Shown: positions 16,857-25,710 of the stretch, one piece after another
Numbering within the stretch: position 1 is the first letter of the stretch
Layout: each line of letters opens with the position of its first letter
Assembly (NCBI GenBank): GCA_963724385.1
Contig: CAVRUJ010000002.1
Coordinates: 1,054,001-1,118,000, forward strand
From: DASXQK01 sp963724385
GTDB lineage: Bacteria > Pseudomonadota > Alphaproteobacteria > Dongiales > Dongiaceae
Length of the DNA: 64,000 nt
Reading direction: 5' to 3'
Position numbers and translations under genes: made by a program
Notes under the pieces: generated by a model
Database searches by the model: none
What the model saw: only the letters and a program-made list of their open reading frames with translations
What the model was told of the DNA's origin: nothing

Positions 16857-17629
16857 TGAATCCCGGCCCAGACCTTGCGCTTGACCGCGTAGAGCAGGGC
16901 CGCGAGCACGATCAGGAACAGCACCGATTTCACGCCCATGCGGTGACGATCCACCAGCTCCGGCTCGGAGGCCCAGGCGAGGAAGTTGGCGACGTCGAAC
17001 GCCTCCTGGTCGGTGGTCGCCTTGGTTCCGTCGGCATAGGTGACCGATCCGTCGGAGATCGGCTGGGGCATGGCGATCTGATGGCCGGGGAAATACTCGT
17101 CGTAGTTCATGCCCGATTGCATGGTCATGCCGGTGGGCGCTTGGCCGTAGCCGGTCAGAATGGCATGGACGTAGTCGGCCCCGCCCTTGCGCGCCTTGAC
17201 GATCAGCGAAAGGTCGGGCGGCAAGGCCCCGCCATTGGCGGCGCGCGCGGCCTGCTCGTTGGCGAACGGCGCCTTGAAGGCATCGGAAGGACGGCCCGGG
17301 CGGTCGAACATGTCGCCGTTGTCGTTCGGCCCGTCGGTGACCTGGACGCTGGCCGCGATCTGCTTGATCTCGTCCTCGGAATAACCGAGCGCCGCCAGGT
17401 CGCGGTAATGCAGCAGGTTCATGGAATGGCAGGCGGAGCAGATTTCCTTGTAGACCTGGAAGCCACGCCGGAGCGTCTCCTGGTCGAAAGTGCCGAAGAT
17501 GCCGGTGAAGGTCCAATGCTCCGCCGGCAGCGCTTCCTCCTGGGCCCGTACCGAGCCGGCGGCGCCAAGCACCCCGGCGGCGAGCAGCCCGGCGAGCGCC
17601 AGGCGCGTCGTCATCGCGCGGGCCATCAT
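16853..17629 (-). CDS. petC: Cytochrome c1 of the bc1 complex
   Basis: A 258-residue protein from ATG 17629, overlapping the cytochrome b stop; ATG 17626 is in frame too. The signal peptide (LALAGLLAAGVLGAAGSVRAQ) is followed by the mature protein. The haem-binding site is Cys64-Ser-Ala-Cys67-His68, with the axial Met in the region of GMTMQSGMNYDEYFP, and a single C-terminal anchor (SVLFLIVLAALLYAV) before a Lys/Arg-rich end. It passes electrons from the Rieske protein to soluble or membrane cytochrome c. Here c1 is a separate gene rather than fused to cytochrome b. Confidence 0.96.
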   Translation of the reverse strand: MMARAMTTRLALAGLLAAGVLGAAGSVRAQEEALPAEHWTFTGIFGTFDQETLRRGFQVYKEICSACHSMNLLHYRDLAALGYSEDEIKQIAASVQVTDGPNDNGDMFDRPGRPSDAFKAPFANEQAARAANGGALPPDLSLIVKARKGGADYVHAILTGYGQAPTGMTMQSGMNYDEYFPGHQIAMPQPISDGSVTYADGTKATTDQEAFDVANFLAWASEPELVDRHRMGVKSVLFLIVLAALLYAVKRKVWAGIH

Positions 17630-18888
17630 TGCTTCTCCATCGTCTTGGCCGCAGAGGCGGCCATGCCGCCGCCCAGCACCGGCTTGCCGATGCTCATGGG
17701 CAGCGGGCGCGGACGCTCGAACAGACCCAGCAGCGGCAACAGGACCAGGAAATGGAAATAGTAGTAGGCGGTGCCGAGGCGCGAAGCGATGACGTACCAG
17801 CCTTGCGGCGGATGGGCGCCGCAATAGCCCAGCAGGAAACAGTCGGCCAGCAGCAGCCAGAAGAACTGCTGATAGATCGGACGGAAGCGCGCGCTTTTCA
17901 CCGGGGACCGGTCGAGCCAGGGCACCACGGTCAGCAATGCCAGCGAGCCGAACATGGCGATGACGCCGGCGAGCTTGTTGGGGATCGAGCGCAGGATGGC
18001 GTAATAGGGCAGGAAGTACCATTCGGGCACGATCTCCGACGGCGTCGAGAGCGGATTGGCCGGGATGTAGTTGTCCGGCTCGCCGAACATGTTGGGGGCG
18101 AAGCAGACGAGCGCCGCAAAGAAGACCAGGAACACGGCGAGCCCGAACATGTCCTTCACCGTGTAGTACGGGTGGAAGGGGATGCTGTCCTGGGGGCCCT
18201 TCATGTCGATGCCCAGCGGGTTGTTCGACCCGAACCGGTGCAGCGCCACGAGATGCAGCATCACCACGGCGACGATGAGGAAGGGCATCAGATAGTGGAG
18301 CGAGTAAAAGCGGTTGAGTGTCGGGTTGTCGACCGCGTAGCCGCCCCAGAGCCAGGTCACGATATGCTCGCCGACCAGCGGGATGGCCGAGAACAGGTTG
18401 GTGATGACGGTGGCGCCCCAGAAGCTCATCTGCCCCCAGGGCAGCACGTAACCCATGAAGGCGGTCGCCATCATCAGGACCAGGATGACGATGCCGAGCA
18501 GCCACAGCAGCTCGCGCGGCGCCTTGTAGGAGCCGTAGTAGAGGCCGCGGAAAATATGGATGTACACGACGATGAAAAACATCGACGCGCCGTTCATGTG
18601 GATGTAGCGGATGAGCCAGCCGTAGTTCACGTCGCGCATGATGTGCTCGACGGAATTGAAGGCGAGCGCCGCGCTCGGCGTGTAGTGCATGGCGAGGATG
18701 ATGCCGGTGATGATCATGATCACCAGAACGATCCCGGCCAGCGAACCGAAGGTCCACATGTAGTTGAGATTGCGCGGCGTCGGATACTCGTTCAGCTCAT
18801 GATCCATGAAGCTGAAAATGGGCAGCCGGTGGTCGATCCAGCGGACCACCGGGTTCTTGAAGACGGGAGGCTTGGCGCTCGCGCTCAT
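17626..18888 (-). CDS. petB: Cytochrome b of the bc1 complex
   Basis: A 420-residue membrane protein from ATG 18888 (MSASAKPPVFKNPVVRWIDHRLPIF would follow). The four haem-ligand histidines lie in the second and fourth helices (MHYTPSAALAF region, and HLVALHRFGSNNPLG). The quinol-site PEWY motif appears in VPEWYFLPYYAILRSIPNK, and GYVLPWGQMSFWGATVI is the Qo-site block. About eight membrane helices are present. It lies eight bases after the Rieske gene and overlaps the c1 start. Confidence 0.97.
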   Translation of the reverse strand: MSASAKPPVFKNPVVRWIDHRLPIFSFMDHELNEYPTPRNLNYMWTFGSLAGIVLVIMIITGIILAMHYTPSAALAFNSVEHIMRDVNYGWLIRYIHMNGASMFFIVVYIHIFRGLYYGSYKAPRELLWLLGIVILVLMMATAFMGYVLPWGQMSFWGATVITNLFSAIPLVGEHIVTWLWGGYAVDNPTLNRFYSLHYLMPFLIVAVVMLHLVALHRFGSNNPLGIDMKGPQDSIPFHPYYTVKDMFGLAVFLVFFAALVCFAPNMFGEPDNYIPANPLSTPSEIVPEWYFLPYYAILRSIPNKLAGVIAMFGSLALLTVVPWLDRSPVKSARFRPIYQQFFWLLLADCFLLGYCGAHPPQGWYVIASRLGTAYYYFHFLVLLPLLGLFERPRPLPMSIGKPVLGGGMAASAAKTMEKQ

Positions 18889-18896
18889 GGGGCGTC

Positions 18897-19442
18897 CTAA
18901 CCGATGCGAACCGAGGTGTCGCTGAGGAACTTGTAGTCCGGCACCGCGAGGTTGAGGGGTGCCGGACCTTTGCGGATGCGGCCCGAAGTGTCGTATTGCG
19001 AGCCATGGCAGGGGCAGAACCAGCCGCCGTAGTCGCCGCGCGGGTCGCCCGGCGCGGTGCCGAGCGGGATGCAGCCGAGATGGGTGCAGACGCCGACGAT
19101 GATCAGCCATTCGGGCTTCTGCACCCGCTGGGCGTCGGTCTGGGGATCGCGCAAATCGGCGATGTTGACGGCGTCGGCCGCCTTGATTTCCTCGGGCGTG
19201 CGGTGGCCGATGAAGACGGGGTGACCCCGCCAGAGCACCTTGATCCGCTGGCCCACGGCGATCTTGGAAATATCCACCTCGACCGAAGCCAGCGCCAGCA
19301 CGTCGGCGGACGGGTTCATCTGATCGATCAGCGGCCAGGCGATCGAGGCGATGCCGTAGGCGCCGATCGCGGCCGTTGCCAGGTAGAGGAAATCGCGCCG
19401 CGTCCCGCCGCTTTGTCCACTGTCGTCAACGCTGTGGGCCAT
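18897..19442 (-). CDS. petA: Rieske iron-sulfur subunit of the bc1 complex
   Basis: A 181-residue protein. The N-terminal twin-arginine stretch GTRRDFLYLATAAIGAYG acts as an uncleaved Tat signal-anchor. The [2Fe-2S] ligands are Cys119/His121 in CTHLGC and Cys143/His146 in CPCHGS, with the bridging disulfide cysteines 124 and 145. The head domain ends in SDTSVRIG. It carries electrons from quinol to cytochrome c1. It is the first gene of petA-petB-petC-VOC and divergent from trmL. Confidence 0.97.
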   Translation of the reverse strand: MAHSVDDSGQSGGTRRDFLYLATAAIGAYGIASIAWPLIDQMNPSADVLALASVEVDISKIAVGQRIKVLWRGHPVFIGHRTPEEIKAADAVNIADLRDPQTDAQRVQKPEWLIIVGVCTHLGCIPLGTAPGDPRGDYGGWFCPCHGSQYDTSGRIRKGPAPLNLAVPDYKFLSDTSVRIG

Positions 19443-19602
19443 CTTTCGAAGCCTTCCTTCGATCCGTGAAACCGCGCGGGCCCGCCCTTATATCATCGGC
19501 CCGCAACCGCCCATCGCCGCGGATTCTGCGACAAACCGACGCAGACCGGCAGCTCCGGTTACGGGCTTATGCAGATGCGCGATTTCGCCCCCGGGGCAGC
19601 GG

Positions 19603-19608
19603 TATAAT
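19603..19608 (+). promoter_or_regulatory. Possible -10 box of trmL
   Basis: A consensus TATAAT 29 bases before the trmL ATG. The -35 region 17 bases upstream is poor, so this is only a partial promoter call. Confidence 0.35.
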
Positions 19609-19636
19609 GCAATTCTCGCCCTTTGCCTAGAAGCCC

Positions 19637-20101
19637 ATGCGCCTTGCCCTTTACCAACCCGACATCGCCCAGAACTGCGGCAGCTTGCTGCGTTTGGCCG
19701 CTTGTCTCGGGGTCGCCGTGGACGTGATCGAGCCCTGCGGATTCGTCTGGAGCGACCGGCATCTGAAGCGCGCCGGCATGGACTACCTGGACGCGGTCGA
19801 CCTCACGCGGCATGCCTCCTGGGAAGCTTTCCTGGCGACTAACGAGAGGCGCCTCATACTGCTGACGACCAAGGGTGAGCGGCGCTACGAGGATTTCTCC
19901 TATGCCGCCGGGGACACCCTCCTTCTCGGGCGCGAAAGCGCCGGCGCGCCAAGCGAGGTGCATGAAGCCGCCGCGGCGCGCTTGCGGATCCCCATGCGCC
20001 GGGGCCTGCGTTCGATCAATGTGGCCCTCGCCGGCGCCATGGCCTTGGGCGAGGCGTTGCGGCAGACAAGGGAGCTCCCTGCGGAGACGATCCCGACATG
20101 A
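19637..20101 (+). CDS. trmL: tRNA (cytidine(34)-2'-O)-methyltransferase
   Basis: A 154-residue SPOUT-class methyltransferase of the TrmL/YibK type: ALYQPDIAQNCGSLLRLAACLG at the N-terminus, with the conserved NxGxxxR-like motif, and the knot region LLLGRESAGAP followed by IPMRRGLRSINVALAGAMALGEAL. It methylates the wobble ribose of tRNA(Leu). Length is normal for the family. The ATGA overlap with hemF suggests coupled translation. Confidence 0.94.
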   Translation: MRLALYQPDIAQNCGSLLRLAACLGVAVDVIEPCGFVWSDRHLKRAGMDYLDAVDLTRHASWEAFLATNERRLILLTTKGERRYEDFSYAAGDTLLLGRESAGAPSEVHEAAAARLRIPMRRGLRSINVALAGAMALGEALRQTRELPAETIPT

Positions 20102-20967
20102 CCGCGGAGCGCAAGGCCAGGGCCGCGGCCTGGTTCGAGGCCCTGCGGGACCGCATCTGCGAGGCCTTCGAACGGCTCGAGGACGACTATGCCGGGCCGC
20201 TTCGCCATCTGCCGGCGGGCCGGTTCGAACGCAAGGCCTGGCGCCGGCCGGCGGAGGCGGGCAACCCCGCCTCGGGCGACGGCGGCGGCGGCATGATGGC
20301 GATCATGCGCGGCCGCGTGTTCGAAAAGGTGGGCGTCAATGTTTCCACCGTCCACGGCCGCTTTTCAGAGGAGTTCAGCCGACAGATCCCCGGTGCCGCA
20401 GCCGACGGCCGCTTCTGGGCCAGCGGCATCAGCCTGGTCGCCCATCTCCAATCGCCGCTGGTTCCCGCGGTTCATATGAACACGCGCCATATTGTCACCA
20501 ACCAAGCCTGGTTCGGCGGCGGCAGCGACCTGACGCCGATGCGCGCCGACGAGGCGGATGCAACGGCCTTTCACGCCGGCCTCAAGGCCGCCTGCGACCG
20601 CCATGATCCGGCCTATTACCCGCGCTTCAAGGCCTGGTGCGACGAGTACTTCTACCTGAAGCACCGCGACGAGCCGCGAGGCATCGGCGGCATCTTCTTC
20701 GACAATCTCGACAGCGGCGATTGGGAAAAGGATTTCGCTTTCGTCCGCGACGTGGGCGAGAGTTTTCTGGCGACATATCTGCCGATCGCCCGCCGGCATT
20801 TCGATGAAGCCTGGAGCGAGGCGGAACGCCGGGATCAGCTCATCCGGCGCGGGCGCTACGTGGAGTTCAACCTGCTTTACGACCGGGGCACCTTGTTCGG
20901 CCTCAAGACCGGCGGGAATCCCGAGGCGATACTGATGTCGCTGCCGCCTCAGGCGATGTGGCCCTGA
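20098..20967 (+). CDS. hemF: Oxygen-dependent coproporphyrinogen III oxidase
   Basis: A 289-residue enzyme from ATG 20098, overlapping trmL by four bases. HemF signatures include FEKVGVNVSTVHGRFSEEF, HMNTRHIVT, the AWFGGGSDLTP block, and the C-terminal RRGRYVEFNLLYDRGTLFGLKTGG. It decarboxylates coproporphyrinogen III to protoporphyrinogen IX using oxygen, in the haem pathway. Its last 65 bases overlap the 3' end of the convergent EamA gene. Confidence 0.97.
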   Translation: MTAERKARAAAWFEALRDRICEAFERLEDDYAGPLRHLPAGRFERKAWRRPAEAGNPASGDGGGGMMAIMRGRVFEKVGVNVSTVHGRFSEEFSRQIPGAAADGRFWASGISLVAHLQSPLVPAVHMNTRHIVTNQAWFGGGSDLTPMRADEADATAFHAGLKAACDRHDPAYYPRFKAWCDEYFYLKHRDEPRGIGGIFFDNLDSGDWEKDFAFVRDVGESFLATYLPIARRHFDEAWSEAERRDQLIRRGRYVEFNLLYDRGTLFGLKTGGNPEAILMSLPPQAMWP

Positions 20968-21862
20968 GCCTGGCGCCGAGATAGGCGAGGAGACGCCCGT
21001 CGATGGCGGCAAGCCCAGCCATGATGAGCAGGAGTCCCAACAGCTCGACCGGCCGGATCCGCTCGCCGAGGAAGCCGGCGCCCAGCGCCAGGGCGACCAC
21101 CGGCAGAAGGAAGGTCACCAGCAGCAGGTTGGTGGGGCCGACCCGGGCAAGCAGACGGAAATAGAGCAGATAGGCGACGGCCGTGCCGATCACCGCCAGC
21201 GCCGCGATGGCCACCAGGCTGTCGAGGCGGGGCTGGACCGTCCACGGATGCTCGAAGACAAGTGCGATGGGCAGCAGGATCGCCGTGCTGCCCATTAGCA
21301 TGCCCGAAGCCGCCACCTCCACCGGCAGGGCCCGGAAGCGCCGGCCCCAGAGCCCGGCGAAGGCATAGGAGCAGGCGGCACCCAGGATCGCGAGCTCGGC
21401 CAGGTCTGTCGGATCAAAACGGGCCAGCGCCGCCGGCCCGATCAGCACCGCGACGCCGAGGAATCCCAGCAGCACGCCGGCGCCGCGCCGCGCCGTCAGC
21501 TTCTCGTCGCCGACGAGATGGGCGAGCAGCACGATGAAGATGGGCGTGGTGGCGTTGAGGATGGCAGCGAGCCCGCTGTCGATCCTGAGCTGGCTCCAGG
21601 AAATCAGGCTGAACGGGATCGCATTGTTGAGCGCGCCCATGACCAGGAGCGCCAGCCAGGTGGATGGAGCCGTGGGATAGCGCCGGCCGCGGACGAGCGC
21701 GACCGCGGTCAGCACGCAGGCCGCGATCGCGACCCGCCCCAGCCCGACGCTGACGGGACCGAAGCTGCGCAAACTCAGATGGACGAAGAAGAAGGCGCTG
21801 CCGAAGGCGAGAGCAAGCCCCAGCAGCATCGCCCAGTCCAGGCCCTTCATCCGCCGCTGCAT
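20903..21862 (-). CDS. DMT superfamily transporter (EamA)
   Basis: A 319-residue protein from ATG 21862 with GAGAGGAC just upstream. Ten predicted membrane segments form two EamA repeats (residues about 12-140 and 150-290), including GSAFFFVHLSLRSFGPVSVGLGR and GERIRPVELLGLLLIMAGLAAI. These carriers export amino acids or other metabolites. The C-terminal tail past residue 295 is encoded inside the hemF 3' end, a real 65-base antiparallel overlap unless an earlier end is used in vivo. Confidence 0.88.
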   Translation of the reverse strand: MQRRMKGLDWAMLLGLALAFGSAFFFVHLSLRSFGPVSVGLGRVAIAACVLTAVALVRGRRYPTAPSTWLALLVMGALNNAIPFSLISWSQLRIDSGLAAILNATTPIFIVLLAHLVGDEKLTARRGAGVLLGFLGVAVLIGPAALARFDPTDLAELAILGAACSYAFAGLWGRRFRALPVEVAASGMLMGSTAILLPIALVFEHPWTVQPRLDSLVAIAALAVIGTAVAYLLYFRLLARVGPTNLLLVTFLLPVVALALGAGFLGERIRPVELLGLLLIMAGLAAIDGRLLAYLGARLRATSPEAAATSVSPRDSRRS

Positions 21863-21934
21863 GTCCTCTCACCTCTGCGTTCACGCAGAGGAGTCGCATG
21901 GACCGACTGTCGCGCTCTATCCGCTTCTTGCGAC

Positions 21935-21965
21935 CACCCACCCATGGCTTCGCCATGGGTGGGTG
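21935..21965. repeat. Perfect hairpin with 14-base arms between EamA and cca
   Basis: CACCCACCCATGGC-TTC-GCCATGGGTGGGTG. It lies between the cca stop and the EamA start on the minus strand. No T-tract follows, so it may be a repeat or an RNA processing structure and not a terminator. Confidence 0.6.
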
Positions 21966-21975
21966 AGGGTGCTTG

Positions 21976-23193
21976 CTAGCGCTCCAGCCGTCGTGCCAGT
22001 TCCTTGAGGCAGGCAGCGCGGTCGGGGCGGAAGTCGGCGGCGATCCACCAGTTCTCGAGTTCCTTCATCAGCCGTCCCAGCGCCGGACCCGGAACTGCGC
22101 CGCGGTCGAGAGCGTCCTGGGCGCGAATCGGGAATCGCGGCGGCTGCCAGCCAGCGAGCGCGAAAACGGCGCGCCAGTCGTCACCTGCCGTGCCGCCGCC
22201 TTCCGCCGCGGCCATGAGCGCCCGGTCCCGATAGGTCTCCGCCGTGAGGCGATAGCGCAGCGCCTTCAATTCGCCCGGCGAAAGGCTCGGCAGAGCCTTC
22301 GGCGGCCTGAGGGCTGCATCCATCCGGTCGCGGATGACGTTGGAAAGCCGCAGGCGGCCGGCCACGGCACCGACCACCTCGGGCCCGGCGAGGAGTGCGG
22401 CCAGCCGGCGCGGCGGATCGGCTTCGAGCCCTTCGGCGCCCTCGATCTCAACCAATCTCGCCAGGCGATCGAGATGAGTGGCCTCGGGCAGCACATGGAT
22501 CAACACCGCCTGCCGGCGCATCAGTTCCAGCACCGACGCCGGATCGGGCGCGGCGAGCAGCTTCAGCATCTCCCTGGCGATGCGCTCGCCCGAAAGCGTC
22601 GGCAAGAGAGGCGCCAGGACATGGGCGGCGGCGAGCGCCTCCTCGTCGGGCGGCGGCTTGCCGTAATGGGCATGGAAGCGGAAGAAGCGCAGCAGGCGGA
22701 GCACATCTTCGCGGATCCGGTCCTCTGCCTTGCCGACGAAGCGCACTCGCCCGGCGGCGAGGTCGGCGCGTCCGCCGAAGGGATCGTAGAGCTTGCCGTC
22801 GGGCGTGCAGGAGAGTGCGTTGAAGGTGAAGTCGCGCCGCGCCGCATCGGCGACCCAGTCGTCGGTGAAGGCGACCTTGGCCCGCCGGCCGTAGGTCTCG
22901 ACATCGTGTCGCAGCGTGGTGATCTCGAAGGGCCGGTGATGGGCCACCGCCGTCACGGTGCCGTGCTCGATCCCCGTCGGCACGGCCTTCAGCCCCGCCG
23001 CCTCGAGCAGCTCGATGACGCGGGCCGGCGGATCGGGGGTGGCGATATCGATGTCGGTCACCCCCCGGCCGATCAGCGCATCGCGCAGGCAGCCGCCGAC
23101 AAAGCGCACTTCGCTGCCGCCGGCCGAAAGGGCTTCGACCACCGCCCTGGTGTCGGGCGCGTTCATCCAGGGCTGGTTCGCCAGACGCTCCAT
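21976..23193 (-). CDS. cca: CCA tRNA nucleotidyltransferase (class II)
   Basis: A 405-residue enzyme. The nucleotidyltransferase head shows VRFVGGCLRDALIGRGVTDIDIAT with the catalytic Asp-x-Asp, then AARRDFTFNALSC, and RIREDVLRLLRFFRFHAHYG for the neck motif. It adds or repairs the 3'-CCA end of tRNAs, and may add A only in organisms with split enzymes; no second copy is in view. It is the last gene of a DUF1285-NUDIX-DUF6111-cca minus-strand group that is conserved in related bacteria. Confidence 0.95.
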   Translation of the reverse strand: MERLANQPWMNAPDTRAVVEALSAGGSEVRFVGGCLRDALIGRGVTDIDIATPDPPARVIELLEAAGLKAVPTGIEHGTVTAVAHHRPFEITTLRHDVETYGRRAKVAFTDDWVADAARRDFTFNALSCTPDGKLYDPFGGRADLAAGRVRFVGKAEDRIREDVLRLLRFFRFHAHYGKPPPDEEALAAAHVLAPLLPTLSGERIAREMLKLLAAPDPASVLELMRRQAVLIHVLPEATHLDRLARLVEIEGAEGLEADPPRRLAALLAGPEVVGAVAGRLRLSNVIRDRMDAALRPPKALPSLSPGELKALRYRLTAETYRDRALMAAAEGGGTAGDDWRAVFALAGWQPPRFPIRAQDALDRGAVPGPALGRLMKELENWWIAADFRPDRAACLKELARRLER

Positions 23194-23199
23194 GGCCGG

Positions 23200-23463
23200 T
23201 CAATTGGCCGGCTGGAACTGGCCGGGCACGATCTTGCCGTTCTCCAGCCGCGGCGCCTGATAACGGTCGGTGGGCGGAGCGCCGCCCAGAAGGGCGACGG
23301 CGACGAAGGTGACGATCACCAGGAGACCGCCGGCGGCGGCGAGCCAGAGCCAGGGCATCTCCGGCCGGCCGGTAGCGCCGCGCGCCCGCGCCAGCGCGAC
23401 ATAAGCGATATAGATCAGCGTCGGCAGGACGAGGGGCAGCAGGATTTCCAGGAACTGCTTCAC
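23200..23463 (-). CDS. DUF6111-family small membrane protein
   Basis: An 87-residue protein with two membrane helices (FLEILLPLVLPTLIYIAYVAL at 4-24 and WLWLAAAGGLLVIVTFVAVALL at about 38-59) and a conserved C-terminal segment PPTDRYQAPRLENGKIVPG. It matches the alphaproteobacterial DUF6111 pattern, of unknown role. ATG 23463 overlaps the NUDIX stop by four bases, and its own stop is seven bases before cca, so it is co-transcribed with both. Confidence 0.8.
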   Translation of the reverse strand: MKQFLEILLPLVLPTLIYIAYVALARARGATGRPEMPWLWLAAAGGLLVIVTFVAVALLGGAPPTDRYQAPRLENGKIVPGQFQPAN

Positions 23464-24128
23464 GCCGCCCCTCCCAGGACCTCGGCGAGGTTCACCAGCA
23501 TGCCGGCGGTGGCGCCCCAGATGTAATGCCGGTCGAAAGGCATGGCCCAGAAATTGCGCTCGACGCCCTGATAGAGCCGGCTGTCGCGCCGGCGGTTGGC
23601 CGGATCGAGAAGGAAATCCAGCGGCACTTCGAAGGCCTCGGCCACTTCCTGCGGGTCGATGGAGAGCTCAAGCGGCGGTTCGACCAGGCCCACGACCGGC
23701 GTCACCTGGTAGCCGGTGCGGGTCAGATAAGTGTCGAGCCGGCCCACCAGCCGAACGCGTGCGGGCTTGAGCCCGACCTCCTCCTCCGCTTCGCGCAGCG
23801 CCGCCGCCGCCGCATCGGCGTCGCCAGGCTCGATGCGCCCGCCGGGAAAGCTCACCTGCCCGGCGTGATCGTGGAGATGGAGGGTGCGCAAGGTGAGCAG
23901 GACGGTGAGGCCCTCGGGATGATCGACCAGCGGGACCAGCACCGCGGCCGGCACCAGCGGTTGGCGGGGCTCGAGGCCCGGATTGAGATCGTGGTCGCCG
24001 CGAGACGCGGCTTCCTGGGACAGGCGCAGACGCGGCACCGGCGCCGCGGCCAGGCGCGCCACCACCTCGTCCGCGCTCAAAGGCCGGGCTCGAGGACTCC
24101 CAGGGGAAAGAACCGACCGCTGCTCCAT
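23460..24128 (-). CDS. NUDIX CoA pyrophosphatase-type hydrolase
   Basis: A 222-residue protein. The Nudix box reads GGRIEPGDADAAAAALREAEEEVGL, with HAGQVSFPGGRIEPGD just before it, the LLTxRxxxLxxHxGQVSFPGG pattern of the CoA-pyrophosphatase subgroup (UPF0035). It probably cleaves CoA or acyl-CoA derivatives. The first 52 bases overlap the end of the DUF1285 gene in another frame, so a later start is possible, though no good alternative start is evident. Confidence 0.9.
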   Translation of the reverse strand: MEQRSVLSPGSPRARPLSADEVVARLAAAPVPRLRLSQEAASRGDHDLNPGLEPRQPLVPAAVLVPLVDHPEGLTVLLTLRTLHLHDHAGQVSFPGGRIEPGDADAAAAALREAEEEVGLKPARVRLVGRLDTYLTRTGYQVTPVVGLVEPPLELSIDPQEVAEAFEVPLDFLLDPANRRRDSRLYQGVERNFWAMPFDRHYIWGATAGMLVNLAEVLGGAA

Positions 24129-24649
24129 ACGCCGAACCGATCTCCTTCGACCTCGCCCAGCTCCACCAGATGATAGAACACCGGGCGCAGGATGCGCGCC
24201 TCCAGACGATCGCGGATCAGAATATATGGTCTCGGCGCCCCGCTGGCCGGATCGGTTTCGACCCGGATCGGATGGTCGTCCCCGGCGGTCGCCTCCTCAT
24301 CCAGATTGCTCCGAAACACCAGGCGCCGGTCATCCCCGCTGCCGTGGGCCGTCACCTCGACGGCCGTGAAAGGCGCGTCCTCGACCAGCACGCGCCCCCG
24401 TTCGGCCGGCGTCACTAGCCAATATTGGCCGTCGTCCTCGCGGCGCAGCACCGAGGCGAAAAGCTTCACCAGCGCCAGGCGTCCGATGGGCGAGCCCCGA
24501 TAGTGCCAGCTGCCGTCCTTGGCGATGCGCATGTCGAGATCGCCGCAGAGCACCGGTTCGCGCCGACCGGAGCCTGGTTGACGGGGTTGTGACTTGCCGC
24601 CCGCGGGCCCCGCCAGCATACCGGTAGGATTCGACGCATGACCTTTCAT
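24077..24649 (-). CDS. DUF1285 domain-containing protein
   Basis: A 190-residue protein. After a Gly/Pro-rich N-terminus, the DUF1285 domain runs from CGDLDMRIAKDGSWHYRGSPIGR through LVKLFASVLRREDDGQYWLVTP to RPYILIRDRLEARI. The family has a PilZ-like or TBP-like fold by structure but no assigned function. It heads the minus-strand group ending in cca and is divergent from the MoxR operon with only about 50 bases between starts. ATG 24649 may be slightly too far upstream. Confidence 0.82.
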   Translation of the reverse strand: MKGHASNPTGMLAGPAGGKSQPRQPGSGRREPVLCGDLDMRIAKDGSWHYRGSPIGRLALVKLFASVLRREDDGQYWLVTPAERGRVLVEDAPFTAVEVTAHGSGDDRRLVFRSNLDEEATAGDDHPIRVETDPASGAPRPYILIRDRLEARILRPVFYHLVELGEVEGDRFGVWSSGRFFPLGVLEPGL

Positions 24650-24702
24650 CCGTCTATGCTTGCCCTTCCCATGCGTCCTTACCTAATGGCCGGGAGCAGC
24701 CC

Positions 24703-25710
24703 TTGACCGCCACCGATACGCTTCCCACCAGCGCCGATGCGCTCGCTGCCGAGCTCGAGGCCACCGGCCAGCGCCTTCGCCTCGCCCGCCAGAGCATCGG
24801 CCGGGTGATTTTCGGCCAGCAGGCGGTGATCGAGCAAACGCTTATTGCGCTCTTGAGCGGCGGCCATGTGCTGCTGATCGGCGTGCCTGGCCTGGCCAAG
24901 ACCAGGCTGGTGGACACGCTGCATGTGGTGCTGGGCCTCGAAGAGCGCCGCGTGCAGTGCACCCCCGACCTGATGCCGGCCGATATCCTGGGCTCCGAAG
25001 TGCTCGAGGAAGCGGAAACCGGCAAGCGCAACTTCCGCTTCATCCCCGGGCCGGTGTTCTGCCAGATTCTCATGGCCGACGAAGTCAACCGGGCGAGCCC
25101 ACGCACCCAATCGGCCCTGCTCCAGGCCATGCAGGAGCGCCGGGTGACGGTGGCCGGACGCAGCCATGGCCTGCCCGAGCCGTTCCATGTGGTGGCGACC
25201 CAGAATCCATTGGAACAGGAAGGAACATATCCCCTGCCCGAGGCCCAGCTCGACCGCTTCCTGATGCAGATCGACATCGGCTACCCCGATGCCGCGTCGG
25301 AGCGCCAGATGCTGGTGGCGACCACGGGCGCGGTCGAGGACAAGCCACTGCCGGCCATGACCGGCGAGCAGCTGCTGGTCGCCCAGCGCCTGATCCGCCG
25401 GATGCCGGTGGGCGACAGCGTGGTCAGTGCCATCCTCTCCCTGGTGCGCAGCGGCCGGCCCGATACCGGCGGCCTCGCCGAGGTCACCCGCCATGTCTCC
25501 TGGGGGCCAGGTCCCCGGGCGAGCCAGGCGCTGATGCTGGCGGTGCGCGCGCGGGCTGCCCTCGATGGGCGCCTGGCGCCCTCGGTCGACGACGTGGTGG
25601 CGCTGGCCCATCCGGTACTGCGCCATCGCATGGCTCTCAACTTCGCGGCGCGAGCCGATGGGGTGACTCTGGACGCGCTGATCGACAGGCTGTGCCAGCC
25701 GTTCCGCTGA
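24703..25710 (+). CDS. MoxR-family AAA+ ATPase
   Basis: A 335-residue protein from TTG 24703, with GGGAG eight bases upstream and no in-frame ATG nearby. Walker A is GVPGLAKTRL, and Walker B with the sensor region is ILMADEVNRASPRTQSALLQAMQERRVT, followed by ATQNPLEQEGTYPLPEAQLDRF. MoxR ATPases act as chaperones or activators for proteins with VWA domains, and the three downstream genes encode such partners. The stop overlaps the DUF58 gene start region. Confidence 0.93.
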   Translation: MTATDTLPTSADALAAELEATGQRLRLARQSIGRVIFGQQAVIEQTLIALLSGGHVLLIGVPGLAKTRLVDTLHVVLGLEERRVQCTPDLMPADILGSEVLEEAETGKRNFRFIPGPVFCQILMADEVNRASPRTQSALLQAMQERRVTVAGRSHGLPEPFHVVATQNPLEQEGTYPLPEAQLDRFLMQIDIGYPDAASERQMLVATTGAVEDKPLPAMTGEQLLVAQRLIRRMPVGDSVVSAILSLVRSGRPDTGGLAEVTRHVSWGPGPRASQALMLAVRARAALDGRLAPSVDDVVALAHPVLRHRMALNFAARADGVTLDALIDRLCQPFR

